Below, one piece after another: positions 12,203-23,680 of a stretch of 64,000 bases of DNA. The position numbers were made by a program, and so were the translations under genes. Under the pieces are notes generated by a model. It was given only the letters and a program-made list of their open reading frames with translations, was not told the origin of the DNA and did no database searches. The stretch spans positions 1,178,001 through 1,242,000 of the forward strand of contig CAJQUW010014769.1 of assembly GCA_907163375.1 (NCBI GenBank). Direction: 5' to 3'. Origin of the DNA: Prostheceraeus crozeri. Lineage: Eukaryota > Platyhelminthes > Polycladida > Euryleptidae. Positions within the stretch are counted from its first letter, which is position 1. Every line of letters begins with the position of its first letter.

Positions 12203-12833
12203 GGTACTTATGGGTTATCTCCCCCACACGTCTTCAAATTTGTCTAAAATCCGTGGAAATGCATCAATCATCACAAAACTTCAGAGACACGTATTTGAGC
12301 TTGTTTTCTACCCACATGCAGAAGTTTATGCGAATCAGACAAGTACTTTTGAATTAGAGACGATTACGTGAAGTGTAGCGATGTCAGTAGCCTGATCTGA
12401 CTTCGCCTGACCTCATCGTCTGAGCAGATAGCACTAGGTCAACAAAGATAAGTCGCGACAACTCTAGAAATGTTTCTGACCCAGACCACAGCCCTTATAT
12501 CAATATGCTTGGCTTAATAAAGGTGTGGCAAGGTAGTGGTCGTGGGAAGATTTCAAATAACAGTGGATGAGACGGAGAGGGAGAGAGAACAATGCACACG
12601 CGATCAACAATAATACGTCGAACAGAGGAAGTCAGATCAAGCTACTGACATCGCTACACTTCACGTTATCGTCTCTAATTCAAAAAGTACTTGTCGGATT
12701 TGCATAATTTTTTGTATGTGTGTAGAAAATATACTCAAATACGTGTATCTGAAGTTTTGCGACGGTTGATTCATTTTTACGGATTCAGACAAATTTGAAA
12801 ACGTGGGGGGGGGGGTGATAACCCATAAGTACC
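12203..12833. repeat. Foldback element (631 bp) with 8-bp target duplication
   Basis: The left arm (12203-about 12412) and right arm (about 12622-12833) are inverted copies of each other, beginning GGTACTTATGGGTTATC at both ends. The flanks GAGTAAAA (12195-12202) and GAGTAGAA (12834-12841) match at 7 of 8 bases. The arms contain a C run (left) and G run (right) next to the ends. No coding frame is present. GG termini with an 8-bp duplication do not fit the CA-ended hAT elements nearby; a Merlin-type or unassigned superfamily is possible. Confidence 0.8.
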
Positions 12834-12841
12834 GAGTAGAA

Positions 12842-14200
12842 TTCGCAGGCTGTTAATTATTTTCTCAAGTCATCAAGTAACATTCTCACTTTACAATTAA
12901 CATTATCATAAAAATATAAGTTATAAGGCGATCAGGTTTTTCAGGAGTTTATCCCAGTGTTTTTCCAAGAGAAAATAAGAAATAGCCTACCTCATTTCTC
13001 GGTAAACCCTTTTTAATTTTGGTGTACACCACAGCACCACTTGAAGGCCAACGACCGAGAATTACGTGCAGCTTGTACATTACTTAATTAATTATTATAT
13101 TGATCGCAAAATAAAAAAGCCATGACCAAGAAAGTTTGTAATTTTTTCTTTTTTCCTAGAAAAATAGAAATATTTGAGATTTTGCCTATGTACAGTACCT
13201 AGGCTCAAGCAATAGACCAATTTACTATTCGTATTTGAGCTCAATTGCGATTTCTGCTTTATTTTTCTTTATTGTGGCATCAAATTAGAATATTAACTAA
13301 ATTAAATCCAGAGCTTTTTTGAATAATTATTGCAATGAAAAGACCTGTAGATAACATGAAGCATCCAGGTGAATCATCTAGGCCTGTTTCAAAATTAAGA
13401 GTTAGCCTACTCGTGATTAATGTTTTCTGCTATGCAGTTATAAGAGTCAATACATGCGATTCAATATTTCTACTTTGGTTTCTGTAGCAGAATATGTGGT
13501 TCGAATTCCATGGAAGATGCAATACGCAGTTAATGCGATTGCGGTGCAGTTCATGTCGAATTTGCAATTAGTCGTTTTAACTCCAATTGTTCGGATCGTC
13601 TCGAGGTCTTGCGCACCGAACGTTAGATGTCATCGTATTATAGAGTGGGCTGTATTTTCACAATCTTTACCAAGTTTTTGTGAGATACACAAAATAAGGC
13701 ACGTGCGAATAATAGTTTGTTTGGTGGTGCCGACGACAAAGATCTTATTTCAAGGCAATTCGGACGCTGTATTCTATGAGACATTCATTGGCGTGCACGT
13801 GAGCAGCATCGATTCCACTGTCTGTCAATTAAGCTATCACATGCGTGTCATCTTTAATTGAAAAGTTGATATCATTCAGACAGTTATCATATTTTTAGTT
13901 GTGATGATTGTTGAAATCAGTTTATAGCTCTCGATTTGACAAAGTTGACTGCTTTGTGAGAAATGATCGTTTGACCTTAATTCGAAATGAGATATTTTAT
14001 ACTTGTACTTAGGAAATTGATAGGTTAATTGCACAAATAAACAACTGAACTGAGATTCTTTGCTGATGATTCAAGTTCTTTAGTTTTAAAGATAACTGAA
14101 TTGAGTGAATTTACTATCAGATTTAGTTAGTTGATACATGAGTTGGAAAAGATGTAAAAATTGACTTCTACAGCGATCAATTAGAGACAGGCATGTCACA
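12842..14200. other. No recognised gene; one unassigned 135-aa frame
   Basis: Includes a plus-strand open frame at 13454-13861 that is long for this AT-rich DNA but shows no domain, signal peptide, splice context or resemblance to a transposon protein known to me. The rest is AT-rich with no repeat ends seen. Confidence 0.4.
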
Positions 14201-14249
14201 TTTGGAGGATTGCTATGTATACGTTGCAAAAAAATAGCACTATTCAGGT

Positions 14250-15389
14250 TGAATGAGAGTCACCAAAACAGCACATTTCAAAAGTCACATTTGGCTCGGG
14301 TGTTTCGTATGCAAGCCCTGCAACTCCCTTGTCTCGCGGCTGTAACTGGAAGATGCTTCACTTCATTCAACTTTAACCCAACAGCTGTTGTCCTCGAAGG
14401 TACAGGACAAAATTCCCGTAGTGGTGATTGCGATAGCAAACAACGAACTATTTCCCTAAAAATGGACGTAATAATTTCTGTCAAAAACATTTTCAATATT
14501 CTAGCAAAGCATAGACATTCCTTCGAAATTGAATGTCAAGAATTTTCACGTTGAATCGTCTTTCTATTCTCCACGCAGCTACCACGCACACGTTCAAGAA
14601 GTTGGATAACAGCATTCACCACAACTTTTTCGATGGCAAACAAGGACGGTAGTCAGACAAAGCGATCTAGGAAGTCAACCCCTCCCCCATGTTTGAATTG
14701 TATGACGCCACGATAGCTGGTTGTTAAATCATGATCCTTTTTCTTTACCGATCGACTCCACCTGGTAGCTTCTCTGGCTGACTATCATTTTAGTCCGTGC
14801 TTATTAAAATGACCGGCCTATTGTCATTCCAGTGACAAACGTCTACATGACCGTCAGTAAATGCTTCATTATTACGACTGTTGTTTTCATCACTTTTTCA
14901 GACATCAGTGGACAACCCTCTATTCGGTTTCTTCGAACTGTTCTTGTACATCTGAGCTCTTCATTTGTGTCCTTTCGATACAAGTTTGTCGAAGAAAAGA
15001 AATTGTCCATGTACAAAACATGATCCTTTTCACTTGTATCTGACTCATCAACCTTCTCGGCACCTGCTCTCCCAAAGGACCGTCATAGACCCCGACTTTC
15101 TTGTGTATACTTCAAACACAAATGGGCAGCCGTCTGTACTACATGACATCCATGTTTTGTAGCCAAATCTAATAGCCTTGTCTTTCATGAACGCTTCTGC
15201 ACTATGATGACCATAGTTTTGAACCATGCTTTCATCTAGAGTGGGGTCCTTCTCGAAAAATCCAAATTCCTGGAAGTTGTTTTAAGAGGTAGTCATGCAA
15301 AGTCGCAGTTTCATTAATTTGTCAGTTTTGTCCAGATTGTTTTGCAAATGAAGATATTTTTCGATTTCTCGAAATCTTGAACGAGTCAT
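14250..15389 (-). pseudogene. piggyBac-type transposase relic
   Basis: Reading the minus strand from an ATG at 15389: MTRSRFREIEKYLHLQNN, then FGFFEKDPTLDESMVQNYG with the first catalytic Asp of the DDE_Tnp_1_7 fold, then KAIRFGYKTWMSCSTDGCPF and FEVYT. Further on come KDHVLYMDNFFSS (second Asp), FKHGGGVDFLDRFV (the D that follows the GxVDxxD motif), DYRPCLPSKKLW, NVCVVAAWR, and a C-terminal Cys pair CRACIRNTRAKC resembling the piggyBac cysteine-rich domain. Motif order and spacing are those of a complete transposase, but stops and frame changes occur several times (for example a TGA where a Trp codon is expected after KKLW). No TTAA-flanked ends were identified. Plus-strand frames at 14210-14554 and 14832-15162 are shadows of it. 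Confidence 0.86.
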
Positions 15390-15455
15390 GCCTAATGGTT
15401 AGCATCTCTACGTGAGGTTACGAACAGTAAGGTTCGAATCTACATTTTACCAAAT
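15385..15455 (+). ncRNA. tRNA-like pol III sequence (SINE head or tRNA pseudogene)
   Basis: GCCTAATGGTTAGCATC resembles a tRNA A box and D arm, and GGTTCGAATCTAC, about 40 bp further, resembles a B box and T loop. The acceptor stem does not pair convincingly, so it is not a working tRNA. It abuts the first codon of the piggyBac relic, which suggests an insertion of a tRNA-derived SINE into or beside that element. Confidence 0.5.
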
Positions 15456-16534
15456 TACCATTCTATTTCAATGCGTTACTTCTTACTATATGACTGACTA
15501 AAACTTATTTGATCACATCTTGTGTACATCTAATTGTGAAGCAAATAATAGTACTTGACATTTTTATGTCCTCTGATCACTTTCAATCAAAGTGGATAAG
15601 GGAGAGAAAGGCTTTTATTTCTTTATTGTATTCGGTATGTTGTTGGTTAGTTGTTGCTGCCTGTTGATTTCTAATCACATATCATGACATTCATTGCCTG
15701 ATGATGTGAAGTGGATACTTCACGAAATATATCGCGAGCTTCAAGTGATCCATCTTTTCATCTCGGTCTTCCCAAATTAGAAAATAGGGAGAGAAAGGCT
15801 CGCAGAAAGACGTCACAAAAATTATCGAGACAAAATCTCTGGTCGTCAATGGAAAATCATCTAGAGCACTATTGATCATAGTAATTTAATTATGAATTAC
15901 AGGTATATTAACGAATCTGCCAAGCCTGCCCTTTGATGCATGAGAGTCCGTGTTAAAGTCGGACTTCTTAATTAATAGCGATTTCAGAAATCGTGAGTTT
16001 TCAGTACGTGCATTGATTGTGATGTTCTCTTATTTTGGTGAATGAACACTGAACAAGTACTACGAATGCTTATTTCAGTAGGAGGAATGCAAGCTCTCAA
16101 CTGCTTATTGATTGAACAGTCCACGCAACACTTGTAGGACTGATCGCAGGCGTATTTGCATGCACCACACGAATGAGGTGTCGAGACCACAGGATTAAAT
16201 ATTTTGTTTAACCGAAACGCGCGCAGATGAATCTAATTCTGTGGTCGAGACAGTGCAGACGCAAGAAGAAATACGGTGTAGAGGCAAGAGGAATTACGAT
16301 GTACCAGGTTGCTGCTTGGGTTGCTCGGGTTTGCTTGGGTTTTGGACCCAAGACTTGGCTGTCAAACCCAAGCCCAAACCTAAGGGTAAGGCCACATGAC
16401 GAGCTTTTGAGCCGCGCGGTGAAAATGGTTTTATGTGTTTCATTCGAAGCGGCCACACTAGTTGCTCCAGGTGCGCTGTGGCAGCTTGTCACAACTAGCT
16501 TCGAGCTGCGATAATTTCTCTCTCAATTGTCACA
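15456..16534. other. No gene; short CAAGCCC-rich palindromic patch
   Basis: At 16305-16388 the DNA is built of inverted and direct copies of CTTGGGTT and AACCCAAG. A related patch lies at 17985-18075. The open frames over these stretches follow the repeat and are not taken as genes. Minus frames at 15691-15879 and 15984-16190 show no domain. Confidence 0.45.
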
Positions 16535-17310
16535 AATAATGTACATTTCAGCCGTCACAAATACACCACAAATGCATTTTCCCTGCCACAGATACAGCAG
16601 GATTGACACAGAATCAACAAATTCTGCCACAAATACATTCTTACTGTTAGAAGTAGAAGCTATGATTGTCACAAGTGCGCTTAAACTAACATATATATAC
16701 ACAGCACAATCAATGTAAATTTGAATCACCCTGAAGATTGCTACAAAGATTTCCCCAACACATTCCTTTTCCCACAAATAGATTGTAACGCACATTAATG
16801 CATTGAGCATCGCCGGATATACCGGTACTTTCCAGTTTGTGCTAAAACTACAAAAATTATGCCTATGTACAAAGTTTTGATTCTGCATTGCCAAAAGCGC
16901 AGTGCAGATCAGTCGATGCAGGTGGCAATAATAGCTTCTATTTCTAACAGCAAAAATGTATTTGTGGCAGAATTTGTTGCTTCTGTGTCAATCCTGCTGC
17001 ATCTGTGGCAGGGAAAATGCATTTGTGCTGTATTTGTGTTGTATTTGTGGTATTTAGACGCGCACGTTGCAGTCTATTTGTAGGAAAAGGAATATGTTGG
17101 TGAAGTCTTTGTGGCAATCTTCAAGTTGATTCAAATTTGCATTGATTGTACTGTATACATGTTTGTTAAACTGTACCTGCGGCAATAGGAGCTTCTATTT
17201 CTAACAGTAAGACTGTATTTATGGCGTATTTGTGGCGGCTGAAATGTATTTGTGGCGTATTTGTGCTGTAGTTGTGGAATCTAGTCGTATTTGTGGTCTT
17301 TAGACGCGCC
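16535..17310. repeat. Complex inverted/direct repeat built of TGTGGC(G)TATTTGTG words
   Basis: The block 16535-16790 reappears in reverse complement at about 17070-17310. A further copy of its first half stands at about 16925-17060 in the same orientation as the right arm. Shared landmarks are AGCTTCTATTTCTAACAG, the TTTGTGGCAGAATTTGTTG word, and the outer TTTAGACGCGCxCG at 17053 and 17300. The open frames 16523-16894 (minus) and 16859-17083 (plus) translate the same repeat (both contain SNSKNVFVAEFV) and are not genes. The structure may be an old foldback transposon with an internal duplication; the target duplication is not resolved. Confidence 0.72.
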
Positions 17311-19855
17311 CGTGTAAGTCTAATATTTTATCCGTTGGTCTCGTGCTACTTTTTGACACCATTTCAAATTTCCATTGAGTATCTAATCTACTACTGTATT
17401 GCTAAGCGCTCTCGAAAGGAGACATTGAGTCATAGATTCCTTGAAAAGAGAGAATAATAGCTATCTGGCTTATGATCATCAAGTTTATGATTCACTGTTC
17501 CCTAAGCAAAGCCTATGTGTCTCATGGCCTACTATTGTTATTGTCTATCGGGAAGTTTGGCTACACTTAAAAAATGCAACATCATGACGGTCGCCTTTTG
17601 CTGTAGCCTGCGATTTATCTTATAGGCTGATTAGATTCGCTAGGCCCGACTATATGGACCAAAACTCCATTTCGCTTGGTTTGATGGGGTGATACAGAAC
17701 CTAAGCCTGACTAGCAAGACCATGCATAGGCCATCCGGTTACCTATAACCTAGACACAGAATAACCTAAACACATGGCCTAGACAGGCCTAGACACAGTG
17801 CCAGTGCATGACCCGGTTACAATACAGCCACGGTAAGGCGTAGGCCTATATAGTCTAATTATGTATGGCATGGGACTATAATAATAGTATGTGAGGTAAT
17901 TGAGTGTGGAACCCAAAAGCTCTAGGTGACCTAAGATGCAATTCTATGGAAGTAAAATTTTGCACATGAAAGGCTTGCGTCATCAACATTTGTGCTTGGA
18001 TTGCTTGGGAACTTGGGGTAAACCCAAACAAAATCCAAGTCACTTGGCTTGGGGCGACCTAACCCAAGCCCTATAGCAACTTTGCGTTGTAGAGTGGTGC
18101 ACAGGCTGAGTGAAATGCAGTTCATCTTCTTCTGTTATTGATAAATCGTTTTGCCATGACCACAAATGGAGATCCTCATTAACAATGAAGGACAATCTTA
18201 TTCTCATACCACTTAACTAAAACTATTTGTTGATTCTTTCATAGATACGCAACATGGAATAAAGTCTTGAAAAACGGTATAAAATAAGATATTGCAAAAA
18301 TGATTGCTTACGTGATAACATCGCGAGTCATTGGACATTTGGGGCCGAAGTGTGAGGAAGAATTCCAAAATTTCTTAAATTAATGAAGACAGTACTTATT
18401 GCAAAGAGAATATGTGAAGGGAATTAATTGACTCATTAATCTTCTTTGGCTTGATCAATCTAGTTTGTGACATTTTACTCCACGGAAATCGACTTTGGTG
18501 AAAACACAAAAATGCTCTTATCAAAGATTTGATGATGAAGATGCTAACAGAAAGAATCTGCATGGCGTTGGCGGGTATAATACGTCGTAATTGCGACTGT
18601 GCGTTACATCGAACACAGAATCAAATTTAACTAAATATTGAGGAATCACAAAGTGAAAAGGAAGTATGACTGTCATGGAATTAGACACAAAATTGCATTT
18701 TTCAACATCTGGAGATAATCATAATATTTGCAGAGTTTTCTGTCATGGTAACCATTTCTTATTCGAATGGAAATGATATTGTCAACAGCTCACAATACAC
18801 ACTTGTATGCGTGTACAATACGTATGTATGGAATAGCAATTGAAAGGTATACGTATATTGCGTTTGTTAAAGCTGCTGACACTTTTAACATTTCTAAGTA
18901 ATTAAGAAAACTGTTAAATCAGAAATGACCGTAGATCTATTGAACTTTAAGCGATCTATTGAGATCGGTAGGGATGTCTTTCCAACCCTGTCAGTGCCGA
19001 GTTGATATTGATTCACGAACTGCTTTCTTTCGCTGAAATTGAGAATGCAAATAAAACACAAAAGACATATAAGTTATAATACAATGCTTTTCTCTTTTAC
19101 CGGATTTGCGAACAGGATATGACTTTATTCGATTTTGTTTTTTCCTCTGTATTCTTGAAATCAGGAGAACACTTGAGCAATCGCTTAATGTCATTCAAAT
19201 GAGCTTTCAGCATCATTCAATGCAATGTTAAAGTTTGTACATTTGTAACTGTCTGAATCACTGGCTTTCAAATTATTTAAACAAGCACTCTCCTCATCTG
19301 GTCATTTTCTATATCACCTGATGCCAACTTCTTTCGACCGGTCTAACAGAATCATTCTAGCCCTAGCGTGAACCGTGCGCAGAGCAAATGCCTTTACATT
19401 TCTATGCACTGTAAAATGCAATGACAGTTTGTGAAATGTGCATATTTTTATCTGCTTCTTCAGAACACCCACTACTTTCTCTGCAACCTTCTTCACCCTA
19501 CAAATCCCTTTTGTATTTACTATCATTATTTTGACTGAAAGTTGACAGAAGACATTCGCAGTCAAAGGATTACTAAACATACTACAGAATCCATATGCAA
19601 CATATTATGCAAAAAACACAGTCAATCAATCAGTTTACTGTCGACTGAATTGAAATGAATGTCTCCAGCATTTATTCCAATTTACACCAGTTCAAATGCT
19701 CCCGGATCAGATTCGGGAGAGGGACGATTCTGTGATGCTCTAGGCATCAAATGAATGATAGCACTACACTTAAAACATTTTTTAAAAAAAGATTTTTGAA
19801 CGATTTCTGCAAGTAGAAGATCCTAATCTTAAAACGGAAAGATTTTCATGCCTCA
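17311..19855. other. Intergenic, no gene recognised
   Basis: Contains a stretch rich in CCTAGACA/GGCCTA words at about 17690-17860 and the second CAAGCCC palindromic patch (17985-18075). Open frames at 18991-19194 and 19314-19580 (minus) show no domain. Confidence 0.45.
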
Positions 19856-20200
19856 CAATACAGCGCGCGGCATTTTATAATGAACACTTGTCTTTTTTAA
19901 TGAAATTTCCGTTTATATGTTTCAAGCTTGCAGTATGCATCTAATATTTAAATACTATACTAATTGATGGATACGAGATTCAAAAAGGATAAGAATCACA
20001 AAAAATCAATTCTATTTTAGAAAATGGCATTGGCATATGGACTCTCACGTAAATATAAAGTATCAATAAAATCGATAAAATCGCCATAAAGTCACCTAAT
20101 AAGGAATTAAAGGTCGGATTTAATAACGCTTACAGGATCAACCTATGACATGCAGAATACAACAAATGCAGCAGACTTGTGACACGATTGTCACGTGATA

Positions 20201-20927
20201 GTGTCCGGCAGCCAAAGTGAGTTTCTGCAGGGAACGAGGCCGAAAGTGAGACTTTCATAGAATGATGTACACATTATGTCTACTAAGAATCTGTACGTCT
20301 GTCGAATTCTAGTGAGTTCCTTTTCTTGTCAGACAGGATCAAAGAAAAACACATGTTAATTCAATGGGACACAGATTGAAAGTTTTGGTTAAAATGAAAT
20401 TTTCTATGTTTTCCCTTATCAACTAAAAAGTATTAAGTCTAGAATCATAATTTTTGACATGCAATTGTCTTTATGTCAGTTCCTATGATGTGCATGCGCT
20501 ATTATCATGTTTCTGATCGACAATGTACGTGAGAATGTGGTTGAAAGTGGATGAAGTGGGGCAACATGTTTGAATTTGCCGACATTAAGATGTTCGCTAA
20601 TTATAAATGTGTTTGGCTTTATAGACAGGGGCAAATGGTTATGAAAGGAAATGACCTGAAGACAGTCCATGCCAAACATTATGACTCTGTGCTTAGTGCC
20701 TTTCGTTTAATCAGAGAAAACATAGAAAATTTTATTGCAGCCAAAAAATGCAGTCTGCGTCCCATTGGATTTACTTGTGTTTCTCTTTGATCTTGTCTGA
20801 CAGGGAAAAGGAACTAACTAGAACTCGGCAGACGCACAGATACGTGGTAGGCAAATGGTGTACATCATTCTGTGAAAGTCTCATTTTCGGCTTCGTTCCC
20901 TGCAGAAACTTGTTCTGGCTGCCGGAC
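20201..20927. mobile_element. MITE with GTCCGGCAGCCA ends, copy 1 (727 bp)
   Basis: The ends are GTGTCCGGCAGCC on the left and CTGGCTGCCGGAC on the right, each flanked by TA (20199-20200 and 20928-20929). The inverted arms extend about 210 bp and share TTCTGCAGGGAACGA, AGACTTTCA, and TCAAAGAAAAACACATG with the complementary strand of the right arm. The TA flanks fit Tc1/mariner or a related TA-targeting superfamily, but no transposase is encoded. It sits inside the 19856-22098 element and so inserted later. Confidence 0.8.
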
Positions 20928-21299
20928 TACAACTGCATTGTCGAACCACAGGATCACAAAGCTCTTTTTGCTCTGGCAAATTGTCAATGTTGAAAAACAA
21001 CCAATCAGAAAACCATTCCAACATAGCATGCTGCAGTGAAATACATAATTTTGGTCTAATCGTTGAACTGCCACTGCAGTAGTGACGTTGTGCAGTGTGT
21101 CAGAAAAACTGACGTTAAACATCATAAAGAGGTCAATGTCGTCATCTGCTGTACACACAGAATTAGATTGTTTAATCATATCACTTTGCTATAAGTGCAA
21201 TCTGATTCAAACAGATGGCACATGCAGGAACTTAATAAGTGGGCAAAAAGAAATTTGTAATTCCTTGCAGAGATAGGAAAAATAGTCGTGCGTCGCTTG

Positions 21300-21660
21300 C
21301 GGATTGCTCTGAATTCCTTCAAAATGCTCCGATCGCCACGATTCCTTCAGATTCGAAGAATTCAGATCATTGCGCAAAAATTTTCTCGATAATGTTGGGT
21401 TCTCCGATCATTTTAAAAAAGTTAGCAGGCGCATGAAAAAAACGTTCACAAACTTCTCTGAAGAACTTGACATCGTCTGTGTCTCTTTGCTGTGTGATCC
21501 GGTTGATAACAGTCATTGAAATTTTGCACAATTTGGCGTGTTTAATGTTGAACTGGCTGCTCATTGTTCGATTGCTATGGTATTTAGTCAGGAAGTTGTG
21601 CCATTTCAATAACGTTACATGTTCCAATGCTTCCCTTTTAGTCAAACGGAAGAAGAGACG
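21300..21660 (-). pseudogene. Unrecognised coding remnant inside the 2.2-kb element
   Basis: A minus-strand frame over 21367-21645 encodes about 92 residues with a protein-like composition, including EHVTLLKWHNFLTKYHSNR and REVCERFFHAPANFFKMIG. A second frame, ESEGIVAIGAF, continues briefly after the stop. I do not recognise the family. Its position between the inverted arms suggests the element's own transposase, but this is inference. The plus-strand frame at 21467-21670 is its shadow. Confidence 0.35.
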
Positions 21661-22098
21661 ACCTGTCTAATTCTGTGGCTGTACAGCACATGAACTGCCA
21701 GTGTAAAGCAGCCTTCATTGCCTGATAGATTGATGTGAATGGATATGTTAACTGGATCTGCTTAAAATACCATGCAGTGTACAGGTATTTCGTTCTCAGT
21801 AGACTACGTATGCAAATAAGGCCTATCCTAAAGAAATGTTCAACGGTTAGGCCTAGGGCGATTTCTTGGAAATTTCAACGATTTTGTCGATGGTCTATGA
21901 TTATGTAAGAGTATATCTCTCGATGCATTTTTGTAAAAAAGAGCTTTTTTTATCATTTTGGGGTTATTTGGATCTCTATTTGTCAATTAGTATAGTAGTA
22001 TTTACTGTAAATATTAGATGCATACTGTAAGCTTGAAACATATAAATGGAATTTTCATTAAGAAACAAGTGTTCATTATAAATTGCCGCGTATTGTAT

Positions 22099-23672
22099 AT
22101 TTGATGCATTCATTCACTTGGATAAGCAGTTGCCAAATTTTTCTACGTGTTTTATAACGCAGAGAGTAGTAGACTATGCGTAATTCACATGTATTTTCAA
22201 AAGTCTCAATTGAGTCTCTGTGTTCAGCTCCGCTTAGCTATCCCAATGCGATCAAACACGCTTCCAATATTGTATTAAGATGTTTTGTTGGATTTATGTT
22301 ATTTGAAAATTATAAGCACTACGAGTACTATCTACCGTCTTCCCCTGATGCGGTCTGTGTAGACAAAAATTTGGAAATACAATTTTAAGATCAACAGCAT
22401 CGGCTATTCATCAAATTCAACCTAATATTATGCTGTTTAGGAGAAATAACAAACTTTTAAGATGTTTTCATGCGAAAACTTATCAAAGTACATGTAATCT
22501 ACCATGAAGAATGTAAAGCAATCTATACCATGATTCACGCTCAAAGAATGACTTTTTGGAAAAAGCATAATTCAAGTTGTAAGCTGTTATTTATAGCAAT
22601 AGGATGACTGAGTTGACAAAACCTGACACTATCGCTACTGGATCTAGCCTGGGCCAACTGAGCTGCAAAGTAACTTTGGGAATAATATAAGCATCAAAAT
22701 CAAAGTTGATACTCCAGGAGCCCTCTCTTCGGGTTTCAAAGCTGACAATAGCCTAGGTGTTATAGAGCTAATGCCCGTACGCTAAACTCCTTCGAGCTAG
22801 TTTTGATATAAGTTCAATGTTGAGTATCATATTGGCCATTGAATGTATGGTCTTGCAAACACCTGGTCGCATCACAAAAATTGTCCCGCCTGAAATCTAC
22901 TTGGAACATTTGAATTTCAATAAAATATTGCTGTCAAATGCATAGCTATTCGACTGAACATTTATATCTTCATCCCGAGACTCCATGAAGCTGAAATGAA
23001 GTATTTTGTACTCAGGTTGGACAATGTCATTCTTACATGTATTGAAATGGTCTAGGCAATTGATTTGTTCTGATGAAATTTTAGGGGGAATTATTATTTC
23101 TTATTTGCACATTATTCACTTTTAGATTTGTTATTTTGTCGCTTTTTGTCGAGGTTGTCTCAGAAATATGATAAAAATACTTTTATGCGACTTTGCTTCG
23201 TGAAGTGTACTACAATTTTAGTAAAAATATCAAAAATAATCATCAAGGTTGAGTTACCAACGACTCAAAACTTTCTGAAGTAGGCAGTGACAGCAGTATC
23301 AAAAGATGCTTGAAACAGGCGTTAAAGAACGGAGGAAAGCTGGAACTGATTGTATGACTGATGATCAGTATCAACTGTAGAAGTATTTGAATGGTTACCT
23401 GCTTCAATAACTCATGTCTTTTCACGCTCTGGCACTGGCTTCATAAAAAACACTGCCACACCAGTGCTAAAAAAACTCTATGTGACGATGCTGTTGTGTG
23501 TCAACCATGAAACGCATGTCTACGTCAATGTGTGGTGCAGTATATGCTGTTCAATGCCAGGGTCTATGAACAATATGGTTCTGCATTTGCCGACTTTCTT
23601 CTGATACAAATCTCTAATGTCATAAAATGGATCATGCAAACTTAATTATCGAAAAAAAAGCTAGAATGATGT
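22099..23672. other. Intergenic, nothing recognised
   Basis: AT-rich sequence with only short, featureless open frames (22176-22388 plus, 23243-23425 minus). No terminal repeats or RNA genes were seen. Confidence 0.5.
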
Positions 23673-23680
23673 CTCACTGC

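Larger units (their letters stand above)
19856..22098. mobile_element. 2.2-kb inverted-repeat element carrying a nested MITE
   Basis: About 135 bp at 19862-19995 recur in reverse complement at about 21965-22098. Shared landmarks are CATTATAA next to GCCGCG, ATATGTTTCAAGCTTGCAGT and its counterpart, and ATTAGTATAGTA. Outer ends read CAATACAGCGCG on the left against CAATACGCGG on the right. Removing the nested 727-bp element leaves about 1.5 kb. It looks like a long-TIR DNA transposon of unassigned superfamily. A coding remnant of its own may survive at 21300-21660 on the minus strand. Confidence 0.68.

Noticed and set aside
13454-13861. 135-aa plus-strand open frame
   Set aside because: No domain, signal, splice context or neighbour supports it; kept only as an unassigned frame.
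14210-15162. Plus-strand frames of 60-114 aa
   Set aside because: Antisense shadows of the minus-strand piggyBac relic, which carries the family motifs.
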